Source: Streptomyces sp. ISL-1
GTDB taxonomy: Bacteria > Actinomycetota > Actinomycetes > Streptomycetales > Streptomycetaceae
DNA: 64,000 bases
Direction of reading: 5' to 3'
NCBI RefSeq assembly: GCF_018614585.1
Contig: NZ_JAGGOI010000010.1
Coordinates: 81,441 to 145,440 of the forward strand
The notes beneath the pieces were generated by a model. It was not told where the DNA came from and ran no database searches. It worked only from the letters and a program-made list of their open reading frames with translations. Within the stretch, counting starts at the first letter, position 1. Each line of letters begins with the position of its first letter. This document shows, piece after piece, positions 9,920 to 18,427 of the stretch. The position numbers and the translations under genes are program-made.

Positions 9920-10567
9920 GTGAGCTTCTGGGACTATCTCGCGGGCCACCAGCAGCAGCTGCTCACTGACGCCTTCCAGCAGGCCAGCGCCGTCTTCCAG
10001 TGCATGGTCATCGCCACCCTGCTGGGCATCGCGATCGCCCTCCTCACCTACCGCAGCGCCTGGGGCGGGAATCTGGCCATCACCACCACGGCCACGTTCC
10101 TCACCGTCCCCTCCCTCGCCCTGATCGGTCTGCTGATCCCGCTGGTGGGCCTGGGCGTGCCGCCCACGGTGATCGCCCTGACGCTGTACGGGCTGCTGCC
10201 CGTCGTCCGTAACGCCATCGTGGGACTGCGCGGCGTGGACCCCTCCCTGGTGGACGCCGCCAAGGGCATCGGGATGTCCCGTGTCGCCCAGCTGTTCCGG
10301 GTGGAACTGCCGCTCGCCTGGCCGCCGATCCTCACCGGCATCCGGGTCGCCACCCAGATGCTGATGGGCATCGCCGCGATTGCCGCGTACGCCTCCGGGC
10401 CCGGGCTCGGCAATGAGATCTTCCGCGGCATCGCCTCGCTGGGCAGTGCCAACGCGATCAACCAGGTCCTCGCCGGCACCATCGGCATCGTCATCCTCGC
10501 CCTGCTCTTCGACGCCGCGTACGTCCTGCTCGGACGACTGACCATCCCCAGGGGGATCCGTGACTGA
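9920..10567 (+). CDS. Quaternary-amine ABC importer, permease subunit 1
   Basis: 215 aa starting at GTG 9920. It has about five to six transmembrane helices with the BPD_transp_1 fold and the EAA-type loop GLRGVDPSLVDAAKGIGMSR. It resembles the OpuCB/ProW-like permeases of glycine betaine, choline or carnitine importers in lacking an extracytoplasmic substrate domain. The stop overlaps the start of the ATPase gene by 8 bp, so translation is probably coupled. The cluster order permease, ATPase, permease, binding protein matches OpuC-type osmoprotectant systems. Confidence 0.92.
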   Translation: MSFWDYLAGHQQQLLTDAFQQASAVFQCMVIATLLGIAIALLTYRSAWGGNLAITTTATFLTVPSLALIGLLIPLVGLGVPPTVIALTLYGLLPVVRNAIVGLRGVDPSLVDAAKGIGMSRVAQLFRVELPLAWPPILTGIRVATQMLMGIAAIAAYASGPGLGNEIFRGIASLGSANAINQVLAGTIGIVILALLFDAAYVLLGRLTIPRGIRD

Positions 10568-11813
10568 GACCGCGACCGGGACGGCTGCCGCTTCCGCCGC
10601 CTCCGGCGCCCGCATCCAGCTGGAGAACCTCACCAAGCGCTATCCGGGCAGTCCGAGCCCGGCCGTGGACGACGTCTCGCTGGAGATCAAGCCCGGCGAG
10701 ACGGTGATCCTCGTGGGTCCGTCCGGCTGCGGGAAGTCGACCACACTAAGGATGATCAACCGGCTGATCGAGCCGACGTCGGGGCGGATCAGGATCGACG
10801 AAGAGGACGTGACCGACATCGACCCGGTGGGGCTGCGCCGGAAGATCGGATACGCGATCCAGGCCTCCGGGCTCTTCCCGCACATGACGGTGGCGGAGAA
10901 CATCGCCCTCGTGCCGAAGATGGTCGGCTGGTCGAAGTCGCGGGTGAAGGACCGGGTCGAGGAGATGCTCGATCTGGTGGGGCTCGACCCGCGGGAGTTC
11001 CACGGGCGCTATCCGCGGCAGCTGTCGGGCGGCCAACAGCAGCGGGTGGGCGTCGCGCGGGCGCTGGCGGCGGACCCTCCCGTACTGCTGATGGACGAGC
11101 CGTTCGGGGCGGTCGACCCGATCACCCGCGATCATCTGCAGGACGAACTGATCCGGCTCCAGCGCGAGTTGCACAAGACGATCGTCTTCGTCACCCACGA
11201 CTTCGACGAGGCGATCAAGCTCGGGGACCGGATCGCGGTGCTGCGGGAGCGTTCGCACATCGCCCAGTTCGACACCCCGGAGGCGATCCTCACCAATCCG
11301 GCGGACGACTTCGTCTCCGGATTCGTGGGCGCGGGCGCGGCCCTGAAGCGGCTCAACCTCACGCGCGTACGAGATGTCGGGATCGCCGACTTCCCGACGG
11401 TGTCCGTGGACGACCCGATCGAATCGATCTTCAACAAGCTGCGCGAGGGCCCGTACAACGAACTGCTGATGCTGGACCGCAGGAACCGCCCGTACAAATG
11501 GCTGCGGCGAGGCGATCTGATGCGCGCCAAGGGGTCGCCGGCCCGGGCCGGACAGCTGGTGCACGACACGGTGACCCGGGACGCGACGCTGCACGACGCG
11601 CTGGAGGCGGTGCTCATCGACTCCAGCGGGCGGGTCGCGGTGACCGGGCGGCGCGGCGAGTTCATCGGCGTCGTCGACATGGAGACGCTGATGAACTCCG
11701 TACAGGAGATGCTGCAGGCGGACCGGCTCGCCGCCATGGAGCACGAGCACGATCTGGAGGAGCTGCGCCACCACCGGACCGAGACGGAGCTGGAGGGCGG
11801 TGCGGACGGATGA
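10560..11813 (+). CDS. Quaternary-amine ABC importer, ATPase with CBS domains
   Basis: 417 aa. The nucleotide-binding domain (residues 18-260) has Walker A GPSGCGKST with Lys59, a Q-loop in YAIQASGLFPHMT, the signature LSGGQQQR, Walker B VLLMDEPFGAVD and the switch His in IVFVTHDFDEA. Residues about 265-390 form two CBS modules (DFPTVSVDDPIESIF and TRDATLHDALEAVLI). In OpuA-type systems CBS modules sense ionic strength or c-di-AMP; their presence suggests osmotic gating, by analogy. An acidic C-terminal tail follows. The stop overlaps the next start in an ATGA arrangement. Confidence 0.94.
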   Translation: MTETATGTAAASAASGARIQLENLTKRYPGSPSPAVDDVSLEIKPGETVILVGPSGCGKSTTLRMINRLIEPTSGRIRIDEEDVTDIDPVGLRRKIGYAIQASGLFPHMTVAENIALVPKMVGWSKSRVKDRVEEMLDLVGLDPREFHGRYPRQLSGGQQQRVGVARALAADPPVLLMDEPFGAVDPITRDHLQDELIRLQRELHKTIVFVTHDFDEAIKLGDRIAVLRERSHIAQFDTPEAILTNPADDFVSGFVGAGAALKRLNLTRVRDVGIADFPTVSVDDPIESIFNKLREGPYNELLMLDRRNRPYKWLRRGDLMRAKGSPARAGQLVHDTVTRDATLHDALEAVLIDSSGRVAVTGRRGEFIGVVDMETLMNSVQEMLQADRLAAMEHEHDLEELRHHRTETELEGGADG

Positions 11814-12619
11814 GCGGGCCCTCTCAGGCCGAGGTGGACCTGCCGGCCCAGGAGGAACGGGAGCCGGCGCCGCCACCACCGCCCCCGCCCCGGATCACCT
11901 GGCGCAAGCTGGTGGTGATTCCCGCCGTGCTCGTGGTCCTGCTGCTGGTGACCTTCCTGTGGATCGCGAACACCGACCTCGACGCGATCGCCAAGAACTC
12001 TCTGTCGGGCGGCAATGTGCAGCTGCGGCTGTGGCAGAGCATCCAACTCACCGCGATCTCCACCTTCTGGGTGCTGATCATCGCGATCCCGCTGGGCATC
12101 GCCCTCACCCGGCGGGGGCTCAGCCGTGCGGCCCCCTTGGTCACCGCGACCGCCAACATCGGTCAGGCGACCCCGGCGATCGGCCTGCTGGCGCTGCTGG
12201 TGATCTGGCTGGGCATCGGCCCGTCCACCGCGATCATCGGCATGGTGATCTACGCGGTGCTGCCGGTGCTCGCCAACACGGTGGCCGGCCTGAAGGCGAT
12301 CGACCCGCAGCTGGTGGAGGCCTCACGCGGGATCGGCATGTCGGCGATGGGCACCCTGACGAAGGTCGAACTGCCGCTCGCCGTACCGCTGATCCTCGCG
12401 GGCGTACGGACCGCGCTGGTGCTGAACGTCGGCACGGCGACGCTGGCCACCTTCGGCGGCGGCGGGGGCCTGGGTGACCTGATCACCTCGGGCATCCAGA
12501 CCCAGCGGATGCCGGTCCTGGTACTCGGCTCGGTGCTGACGGTGGCGCTGGCGCTGCTGGTGGACTGGATGGCCTCGCTGGCGGAGTTGGCGCTGACGCC
12601 GCGCGGACTGGAGGCTTGA
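11810..12619 (+). CDS. Quaternary-amine ABC importer, permease subunit 2
   Basis: 269 aa from ATG 11810, which overlaps the ATPase stop (ATGA). A Glu/Pro-rich cytoplasmic N-terminus with a polyproline run is followed by a first transmembrane helix at about residues 40-60 and the BPD_transp_1 domain. The EAA loop reads GLKAIDPQLVEASRGIGMSA. The membrane part is homologous to the first permease of the operon, so the transporter probably uses a heterodimer. The next gene overlaps its stop by 1 bp. Confidence 0.92.
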   Translation: MSGPSQAEVDLPAQEEREPAPPPPPPPRITWRKLVVIPAVLVVLLLVTFLWIANTDLDAIAKNSLSGGNVQLRLWQSIQLTAISTFWVLIIAIPLGIALTRRGLSRAAPLVTATANIGQATPAIGLLALLVIWLGIGPSTAIIGMVIYAVLPVLANTVAGLKAIDPQLVEASRGIGMSAMGTLTKVELPLAVPLILAGVRTALVLNVGTATLATFGGGGGLGDLITSGIQTQRMPVLVLGSVLTVALALLVDWMASLAELALTPRGLEA

Positions 12620-13611
12620 TGCGGTACGTGCGTACGGCGCTGAGCGGCGCGGTCGTCCTCACACTGGCGCTGACGGGCCTGACGGGCCTGACCGGCTGCG
12701 GGCTCAAGAGCGGCTCGCCGATGGTGGACGATGTGAAGCCGGGCTCGGTCGGCAGGGGCGAGCCCCTCAAGGGCGCGTCGCTGACGGTCGCTTCGAAGAA
12801 CTTCAGCGAGAACATCATCCTGGGCCAGATGATCGGCCTCATCTTCAAGGCGGCGGGCGCGGAAGTGCTCGACCGTACGAACCTGCCCGGCTCGATCAGC
12901 GCGCGCCAGGCGATCGTCGGCGGCGACGCGGACGCGATGTACGACTACACCGGAACCGCCTGGATCACCTACCTGGGGCACCAGAAGCCGATCGTCGACC
13001 CGCAGGCGCAGTGGCAGGCGGTGCACAACGCGGATCTGAAGAACGGCGTGACCTGGCTGCCGCAGTCCACGCTCGACAACACGTACACGCTGGCGATCAG
13101 CAAACGGAACAACGCGAAGTACAAGCTCAAGACATTGTCGGACGTTGCGGCGCTGTCGAAGAAGGACCCGTCGGCGGTGACGCTATGCGTGGAGAACGAG
13201 TTCGCCTCGCGCGAGGACGGGCTGCCGGGCATGCAGAAGGCGTACGGGATGGAGATCCCGCCCAAAAACATCAAGAAGATGGACGCCGGGATCATCTACA
13301 CGCAGGTGTCGAAGTCCGACTCGTGCCTGCTGGGCGAGGCGTACACCACGGACGGCCGGATCAATGCGATGGATCTGGACACGATGGCGGACGACAAGCA
13401 CTTCTTCCCCAACTACAACGCGGCGCCGGAGATCCACAGCGCGACGATCGACAAGTGGCCGGCGATCGCGGGGCTGCTGAACCCGCTGAGCGCGCGGCTG
13501 ACGACGCGGATCGCGCAGGACCTGAACGCGAAGGTGGACGTGGGAGGGGAGGACCCGCACGAGGTGGCGAAGGACTGGCTGATCGAGCAGGGCTTCATCA
13601 AGAAGGGCTAG
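12619..13611 (+). CDS. Quaternary-amine ABC importer, substrate-binding lipoprotein
   Basis: 330 aa from ATG 12619 (TGATG overlap with the previous stop). It has a type II signal peptide with lipobox LTGC; Cys27 would be lipidated and anchor the protein outside the membrane. The mature part is a type II periplasmic-binding fold of the OpuAC/ProX family, beginning LTVASKNFSENIILGQMIGL, the family's characteristic first strand-helix. Trp and Tyr residues (for example DAMYDYTGTAWITY) could form the aromatic cage for a quaternary ammonium group. Likely ligands are glycine betaine, choline or carnitine; the exact one is not determined. Confidence 0.93.
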   Translation: MRYVRTALSGAVVLTLALTGLTGLTGCGLKSGSPMVDDVKPGSVGRGEPLKGASLTVASKNFSENIILGQMIGLIFKAAGAEVLDRTNLPGSISARQAIVGGDADAMYDYTGTAWITYLGHQKPIVDPQAQWQAVHNADLKNGVTWLPQSTLDNTYTLAISKRNNAKYKLKTLSDVAALSKKDPSAVTLCVENEFASREDGLPGMQKAYGMEIPPKNIKKMDAGIIYTQVSKSDSCLLGEAYTTDGRINAMDLDTMADDKHFFPNYNAAPEIHSATIDKWPAIAGLLNPLSARLTTRIAQDLNAKVDVGGEDPHEVAKDWLIEQGFIKKG

Positions 13612-13627
13612 TTACGGAGGACTTGAC

Positions 13628-13673
13628 GCCAAGAACCTCTTGCAGAAAGAACCTCTTGCGGAGGCTTCTTGGC
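13628..13673 (+). terminator. Probable terminator of the quaternary-amine importer operon
   Basis: An imperfect inverted repeat starts 17 nt after the binding-protein stop: gccaagaacctc at 13628 pairs with gaggcttcttggc ending at 13673, with one bulge. Inside the loop the motif agaacctcttgc is repeated in tandem. Confidence 0.6.
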
Positions 13674-13801
13674 AACCGGACGCTCGTCGAGCTGGGCCTG
13701 CGCCCGGTGCGGCAGCAGCCGCGACCGACCGACCGCGCGCGTGGACCGTGCGCGTCGCATGAGCGCGGCGGGGGGCGGCCTACGGACGGCGGGCCCGGCC
13801 G

Positions 13802-13887
13802 CTGGTACGGACACACCGGCCGGGGACTCGGCCGGCCGGTACGGACACACCCCAGACGCGGACCCGGTCGCCCGGTACGGGCACGAC
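13802..13887. repeat. Three-copy ggtacggacacacc repeat
   Basis: Near-identical elements occur at 13802 (ctggtacggacacacc), 13836 (ccggtacggacacacc) and 13872 (ccggtacgggcacgac), about 35 bp apart. Palindromic GGCCGG-rich spacers separate them. They sit just 3' of the Lon-like protease gene and have no coding character. Confidence 0.7.
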
Positions 13888-13901
13888 GGCCGCGGGCTTC
13901 G

Positions 13902-14690
13902 TCAGCAGCTCGGGACCTTGCCGCCCTTCTCCAGTGCCCGCAGGGACTCCACCGCGTCCTTCAGGGCCGTGACCGGGATCAGCCGCAGCCCGTCGGGGAG
14001 TTCGGCCTGCGCGTCGGAGCACTCGCCCTTGGGCACGAGGAAGACGCGCGCGCCGTCCCGCTTCGCGGCCTGAGTCTTCAGGGCCACCCCGCCCACCGCG
14101 CCGACCTTGCCGTCGGGGCTGATCGTTCCCGTACCGGCGATACTGCGGCCTCCGGTGAGATCCCCGCCCGCCCCGTCCCCCGCGAGCTTGTCGACGATGC
14201 CGAGCGAGAAGAGCAGCCCGGCGCTGGGCCCGCCGACGTCGGCGAGGCGCAGGGTGACCTTCACCTTCGCCGGGTCCTCGCCGAGGTAGGAGAGCGCGGC
14301 GCGAGTGGCGACGTCCTGCGACTTCTGCATGTCCTCGAGGTTGTGCTCGACGACTTCCTCGTCGGACTTTCCGGGCGGATAGACCGCGTCGCGGGGCAGG
14401 ACCGCGCGGTCGGTCCTGAACCACGCGTCGGCCACCTCCCCAAGGTCGACGTCGGCTGACGGCCCGGTCGCGACGATGGTCGTCATCAGCAGCTCGCCCT
14501 TGGTCGTACGGGTGGGCGCGCCGACGATGGTGATGACGGGTGTGCCCCTGACCTCGCCCAGGACGTTCGCGGTCGAGCCGGGCTGCGCCACGGCGTACGG
14601 CAGCGGCGCGAGCCCGGCGACGGCGAAGAGCGCGGCGACGGGGAGGGCGCAGAGGGCGATGACGCGGGGGCGCGTGAGACTGGAGAGCAC
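13902..14690 (-). CDS. Membrane-anchored Lon-like (S16) serine protease domain protein
   Basis: 262 aa starting at GTG 14690. A single N-terminal transmembrane segment (VIALCALPVAALFAVAGLAP) precedes an extracytoplasmic domain. Residues about 140-250 match the proteolytic domain of Lon: catalytic Ser in DVGGPSAGLLFSLGIVD and the Lys partner in GTISPDGKVGAVGGVALK, a Ser-Lys dyad. Related YlbL-like proteins carry a PDZ domain before the protease; I do not see a convincing one here, so this looks like a shorter variant. No clear ribosome-binding site precedes the GTG. Sequence with TAGATT lies 6 nt upstream, so a leaderless transcript is conceivable. Substrates are unknown. Confidence 0.85.
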   Translation of the reverse strand: MLSSLTRPRVIALCALPVAALFAVAGLAPLPYAVAQPGSTANVLGEVRGTPVITIVGAPTRTTKGELLMTTIVATGPSADVDLGEVADAWFRTDRAVLPRDAVYPPGKSDEEVVEHNLEDMQKSQDVATRAALSYLGEDPAKVKVTLRLADVGGPSAGLLFSLGIVDKLAGDGAGGDLTGGRSIAGTGTISPDGKVGAVGGVALKTQAAKRDGARVFLVPKGECSDAQAELPDGLRLIPVTALKDAVESLRALEKGGKVPSC

Positions 14691-14699
14691 GGTGTCAAT

Positions 14700-14998
14700 C
14701 TATCGGGCGGCAATGCCCGCCCCACGGGGCACTGGGCGCCTCACACAGACGCCGGCCCCGCGGGCGCGGGCCCCGAGCAGACACCGCGCGTCGCGGGCAC
14801 CGCGCATCCGGACGGAGGCCGCGCCCCGAACAGACACCCGTGCCCCCGGGCGTCGCACTTCCCCGACGGACACCGCGCTCCGAACAGGCACCGTGCCCCC
14901 GGGCCGCGCACATCCCGGACGGAGGCCGCGCCCCGTTGCCCGGACAGACACGGAACCCGCGGACCCCGCCCATCCCGGACAGACTCCGCGCCCCGCGG
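14700..14998. repeat. Intergenic array of two interleaved degenerate repeats
   Basis: The 316-bp gap between the Lon-like protease and the IclR gene is built almost wholly from two alternating elements. Type A resembles catcccggacggaggccgcg plus cccc and occurs near 14806, 14911 and 14971. Type B resembles cgaacagacaccgtgccccc plus gggc and occurs near 14827, 14881 and 14941. Copies vary at 10-25% of positions. No frame has coding bias, and spacing is irregular. Confidence 0.75.
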
Positions 14999-15006
14999 AC
15001 CCCACC

Positions 15007-15648
15007 TCAGCGCAGCGCGTCCGCCACCTCGCGGGCAGCGTCGACGACCCGTGGCCCCACCCTCTCCGGGACCGAGTCCGCGAGCATCACCACGCCCACG
15101 CTCCCCTCTATCCCCGTCACCCCCACCAGCGCCGCGGCGGCGCCGCTCGCGCCCGCCTCGAGTTCGCCGTGGGTGAGTGTGTACCCGGGTTCGTTCGGCC
15201 TTCCCTGGCGGGCCGCGAGGATCGCCTTGCCCGCCGCGCCCCGGTCCAGCGGGTGGCGGAAGCCCGCCCGGTACGCGACGTGGTAGTCCGTCCAGGTCGG
15301 CTCGACGACCGCGACCGCGAGGGCCTCCGCGCCGTCGACCAGGGTGAGATGGGCCGTAGCCCCTATGTCCTCCGCGAGCGAGCGCAACGCCGGCATCGCG
15401 GCCTCCCGCACCAGCGGGTGCACCTGCCGGCCGAGGCGCAGCACGCCAAGGCCCACCCTGGCGCGGCCGCCGAGGTCGCGGCGGACAAGGGCGTGCTGCT
15501 CAAGGGTGGCGAGCAGACGGTAGACGACGGTGCGGTTGACGCCGAGTTTGTTGGACAACTCGGTGACGGTCAGCCCGTGGTCAGTGTCGGCGAGCAGTTT
15601 GAGGACACGCAGTCCTCGGTCGAGCGTCTGGGAGGTCTCCGCGGTCAC
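15007..15648 (-). CDS. IclR family transcriptional regulator
   Basis: 213 aa from GTG 15648, which has a GGAGAGG ribosome-binding site; the longer frame to 15747 lacks one. The N-terminal winged helix-turn-helix (residues 5-65) reads TLDRGLRVLKLLADTDHGLT, then VTELSNKLGVNRTVVYRLLA. The C-terminal IclR effector domain contains HLTLVDGAEALAVAVVEP and HPLDRGAAGKAILAA. The effector domain is shorter than the usual 170-180 residues, so total length is below the typical 250. Regulators of this family often control aromatic or carbon-source catabolism. No obvious target adjoins it, so its regulon is unknown. Confidence 0.9.
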   Translation of the reverse strand: MTAETSQTLDRGLRVLKLLADTDHGLTVTELSNKLGVNRTVVYRLLATLEQHALVRRDLGGRARVGLGVLRLGRQVHPLVREAAMPALRSLAEDIGATAHLTLVDGAEALAVAVVEPTWTDYHVAYRAGFRHPLDRGAAGKAILAARQGRPNEPGYTLTHGELEAGASGAAAALVGVTGIEGSVGVVMLADSVPERVGPRVVDAAREVADALR

Positions 15649-15965
15649 GACGCCCTCTCCTTCGGAGTGAGTGACGACGGTCCTCTTGCGGGAGTTTGCG
15701 TACACCGGTCCCGTTGGCGACGCACCGAGAGGCCGCCGGCAGGCCATGGCACACCGACTGCGCTCCGCGGCGGCGCTGCCACGGGGCGTTTGTATTGCGG
15801 GGACAGTAGCGACCAGGTTCGCTCAGCGGAAGGCCTCGTCCAGAATCCGGGCGCGGCAGGTGCTTAAGTACCGACAGTAACGGGCTTTGTGCGACATAGC
15901 GCCCGTAAACCGACCATTCCGGCCGCAATCGCCCGATGGGCATCCATGGAACCGGCCCTCGGTAC
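15649..15965. other. Intergenic region upstream of the IclR gene
   Basis: This stretch should carry the iclR promoter. Apart from the helicase terminator just beyond it, I see no ribosome-binding site plus frame combination, no RNA gene and no repeat. Sequence from 15860 to 15930 is relatively AT-rich for this genome (cttaagtaccgacagtaacg). Confidence 0.4.
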
Positions 15966-16008
15966 GAGCGGAGGCCCGGGCGCGCAGTTCGCACCTGGGC
16001 CTCCGCTC
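15966..16008 (-). terminator. Terminator of the DEAH helicase gene
   Basis: A 12-bp perfect stem (gagcggaggccc at 15966-15977 with gggcctccgctc at 15997-16008) starts 49 nt beyond the helicase stop codon. The loop is 19 nt, part of which can pair internally. Confidence 0.7.
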
Positions 16009-16056
16009 AAACCCTGTTCAACACCCCACTCAAACCCCGTTCGACACGGCCACAGG

Positions 16057-17841
16057 TCACCGCATCCGGGTCGCCCACTCCTGCACCTTCTTGATCCGCT
16101 CCCGGATCTGCCCGCCCGTCGCCTCCGCGCTCGGCGGCCCGCCGCACACCCGGCGCAGTTCGGTGTGGATGACCCCGTGGGGTTTGCCGCTCTGGTGGAC
16201 GTACGCCCCGACCATGGCGTTCAACTGCTTGCGCAGTTCGAGCAGTTCCTTGTGGGAGACGACGGGCCGCCGCTCGGCGGGCAGCTCCAGCAGGTCCGCC
16301 TCGTCGTCCGGCTTCTTGCGGCTGTGCGCGATCTGCCGTGCCTGCCGCTTCTGCAGGAGCAGTTGCACCTGGTCGGGTTCGAGGAGCCCGGGGATGCCGA
16401 GGTAGTCCTGCTCCTCCTCGCTGCCGGGGTGCGCCTGCATGCCGAACTCGGCGCCGTCGTAGAGCACCCGGTCGAAGACCGCGTCGGACTCGAGGGCTTC
16501 GAAGGGCAGCGTGTCCTGCTCGCCCGTGTCCTCGTCCTGCTGCTTCTCCGCCTCCGCGAGCTCCTTCTCGGACTCGGCGTACGGATCCTCGTCCCCGTCC
16601 TTCTTCGGCTTGTCGAGTACGTGGTCGCGCTCGACCTCCATCTCGCCCGCGAAACCGAGGAGGTTGGGGATGGTGGGGAGGAAGACGGACGCGGTCTCGC
16701 CACGGCGCCGGGACCGTACGAAACGGCCCACCGCCTGCGCGAAGAAGAGGGGCGTCGAGATGGTGGTGGCGTACACACCGACGGCGAGGCGCGGGACGTC
16801 GACGCCCTCGGACACCATGCGGACCGCGACCATCCAGCGGTCCTCGTTCTCGCTGAACTCCTCGATCCGCTTGGAGGCGGCGGTCTCGTCGGAGAGCACG
16901 AGGGTCGCCTTGGTACCGGTGATCTCGCGGATGAGCTTGGCGTACGCACGCGCGGAGTCCTGGTCGGACGCGATGACGAGCCCGCCGGCGTCCGGGATGC
17001 CTTTCCTTACCTCGGTCAGCCGCTTGTCGGCGGCGCGCAGCACGTTCGGCATCCAGTCGCCGCGCGGGTCGAGCGCGGTGCGCCAGGCCTGCGAGACGGC
17101 GTCCTTGGTCATCGGCTCGCCGAGGCGGGCGGCGATCTCGTCGCCGGCCTTGGTGCGCCAGCGCATGTTGCCGCTGTAGCTGAGGAAGATCACCGGGCGA
17201 ACGACACCGTCGCCCAGGGCATTTCCGTATCCGTACGTGTAGTCGGCGGCGGACCGGCGGATCCCGTCGTTGCCCTCTTCGTACTGGACGAAGGGGATCG
17301 GGTTGGTGTCGGACCGGAAGGGCGTACCGGTGAGCGCGAGGCGGCGGGTCGCCGGGTCGAACGCCTCCAGGCAGGCCTCGCCCCAGGATTTGGAGTCACC
17401 GGCGTGGTGGATCTCGTCGAGGATGACGAGGGTCTTGCGCTGCTCGCAGCGGTTGCGGTGCAGCATGGGCCGTACGCCGACGCCCGCGTAGGTGACGGCG
17501 ACGCCCTGGTACTCCTTGCTCACCGGCCCGGCGCTGTACTCCGGATCAAGTTTGATCCCTACCCGCGCGGCCGCGGCGGCCCACTGCTTCTTGAGGTGCT
17601 CGGTGGGCGCGACGACGGTGACCTGCTGAACGACGTGATGGTGTAGCAGCCAGGAGGCGAGGGTGAGCGCGAAGGTGGTCTTTCCCGCGCCGGGGGTGGC
17701 GACGGCAAGGAAGTCGCGTGGCTGTTCCTGGAGATACCGCTCCATGGCGCCTTGCTGCCAGGCACGCAGCTTGTTGGCGGTACCCCAGGGGGCGCGCCCG
17801 GGGAAGGCGGGTGAGAGGTGGTGGGAGGCGGTAGTAGTCAC
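16057..17841 (-). CDS. Superfamily 2 DEAH-box helicase
   Basis: 594 aa starting at GTG 17841 with a GGAGA ribosome-binding site. Helicase motifs are in order: Walker A ATPGAGKTT (GKT near residue 54), motif Ia VVAPTEHLKKQW, Walker B ILDEIHHAGD (143-146), motif III ALTGTPFRSD, motif V MVSEGVDVPRLAVGVYATT and motif VI QAVGRFVRSRR. The segment between about residues 380 and 440 is highly acidic. The C-terminus carries a Lys/Arg-rich LQKRQARQIAHSRKK region that may bind nucleic acid. The architecture resembles RecG/UvrB-like and type III restriction-like SF2 enzymes, but no methylase or nuclease partner is adjacent. It is a conserved single gene in streptomycetes with probable DNA or RNA unwinding activity; the process served is unknown. 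Confidence 0.9.
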   Translation of the reverse strand: MTTTASHHLSPAFPGRAPWGTANKLRAWQQGAMERYLQEQPRDFLAVATPGAGKTTFALTLASWLLHHHVVQQVTVVAPTEHLKKQWAAAAARVGIKLDPEYSAGPVSKEYQGVAVTYAGVGVRPMLHRNRCEQRKTLVILDEIHHAGDSKSWGEACLEAFDPATRRLALTGTPFRSDTNPIPFVQYEEGNDGIRRSAADYTYGYGNALGDGVVRPVIFLSYSGNMRWRTKAGDEIAARLGEPMTKDAVSQAWRTALDPRGDWMPNVLRAADKRLTEVRKGIPDAGGLVIASDQDSARAYAKLIREITGTKATLVLSDETAASKRIEEFSENEDRWMVAVRMVSEGVDVPRLAVGVYATTISTPLFFAQAVGRFVRSRRRGETASVFLPTIPNLLGFAGEMEVERDHVLDKPKKDGDEDPYAESEKELAEAEKQQDEDTGEQDTLPFEALESDAVFDRVLYDGAEFGMQAHPGSEEEQDYLGIPGLLEPDQVQLLLQKRQARQIAHSRKKPDDEADLLELPAERRPVVSHKELLELRKQLNAMVGAYVHQSGKPHGVIHTELRRVCGGPPSAEATGGQIRERIKKVQEWATRMR

Positions 17842-18427
17842 GGTCTCCGGTTCACGGGTCGGGTACACGTCGGTCGGTACGACAACCGGGCCACCCTACC
17901 GGTGGGACTGCCGCCCGCCACGGCAGACGAGGCGAGGCACCGCTGGTTGAGACGGGCCTCACAGGGCGCGGGGCTCGGGAGGGGCGAGTGGGTGAACGGG
18001 GGAAGGCCGGGGCGGGGCAGGATCGGGGGCACCGTTGCATGGTTGCCCCGGATGCGTGCGTGCACGCCGCGAAACGGGCGGACGCTGCGCACCGTTGGGA
18101 GGCTGAGCGGGACGGGCATATGCCGCAAAGCCGACGCCCCGGCGAAGGCCGGCGACTCGAAGCGGACGGCCGGGGGGGATTACGGGGCATCAGCACCCGC
18201 ACTCTCCCCCCTCCCTATCCGAGAGAGCTACGGCCGCACACCGCGAAGCGAGCGACCAAGAGCTGCGAGGCACCGGCACCCACACCCGCGCCCCCGCGAC
18301 TCGGAAGAGCCACGGCCGCACACCGCGAAGCGGACGCGCGGGCAGCGGGGCCGACAGCCCTCGAGGGCCCGGGGGCTCGCTCCCGGTTTCGGGAAGGCGC
18401 GGGGCCGGGGAAAACGCCCCGCCCGCC
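17842..18427. other. 586-bp gap between the helicase and an MFS gene
   Basis: This is the longest stretch without a gene. Candidate frames (for example 17838-18128 on the minus strand) have Arg/Pro/Ser-rich translations, no ribosome-binding site and no coding bias. It contains the direct repeats listed at 18224-18332 and a weak GC hairpin near 18399-18422 that may terminate the MFS gene. It may be the remnant of a lost gene, but I cannot identify one. Confidence 0.45.
18224..18332. repeat. Pair of 27-bp direct repeats
   Basis: The sequence agagctacggccgcacaccg plus cgaagcg (18224-18250) recurs with one mismatch at 18306-18332, 82 bp downstream. The intervening DNA is not repeated. No terminal inverted repeats or transposase are present. 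Confidence 0.85.

Noticed and set aside
17838..18202. Two short minus-strand frames in the helicase-MFS gap
   Set aside because: Proline/arginine-rich translations without ribosome-binding sites; most of their length is opposite the helicase promoter.
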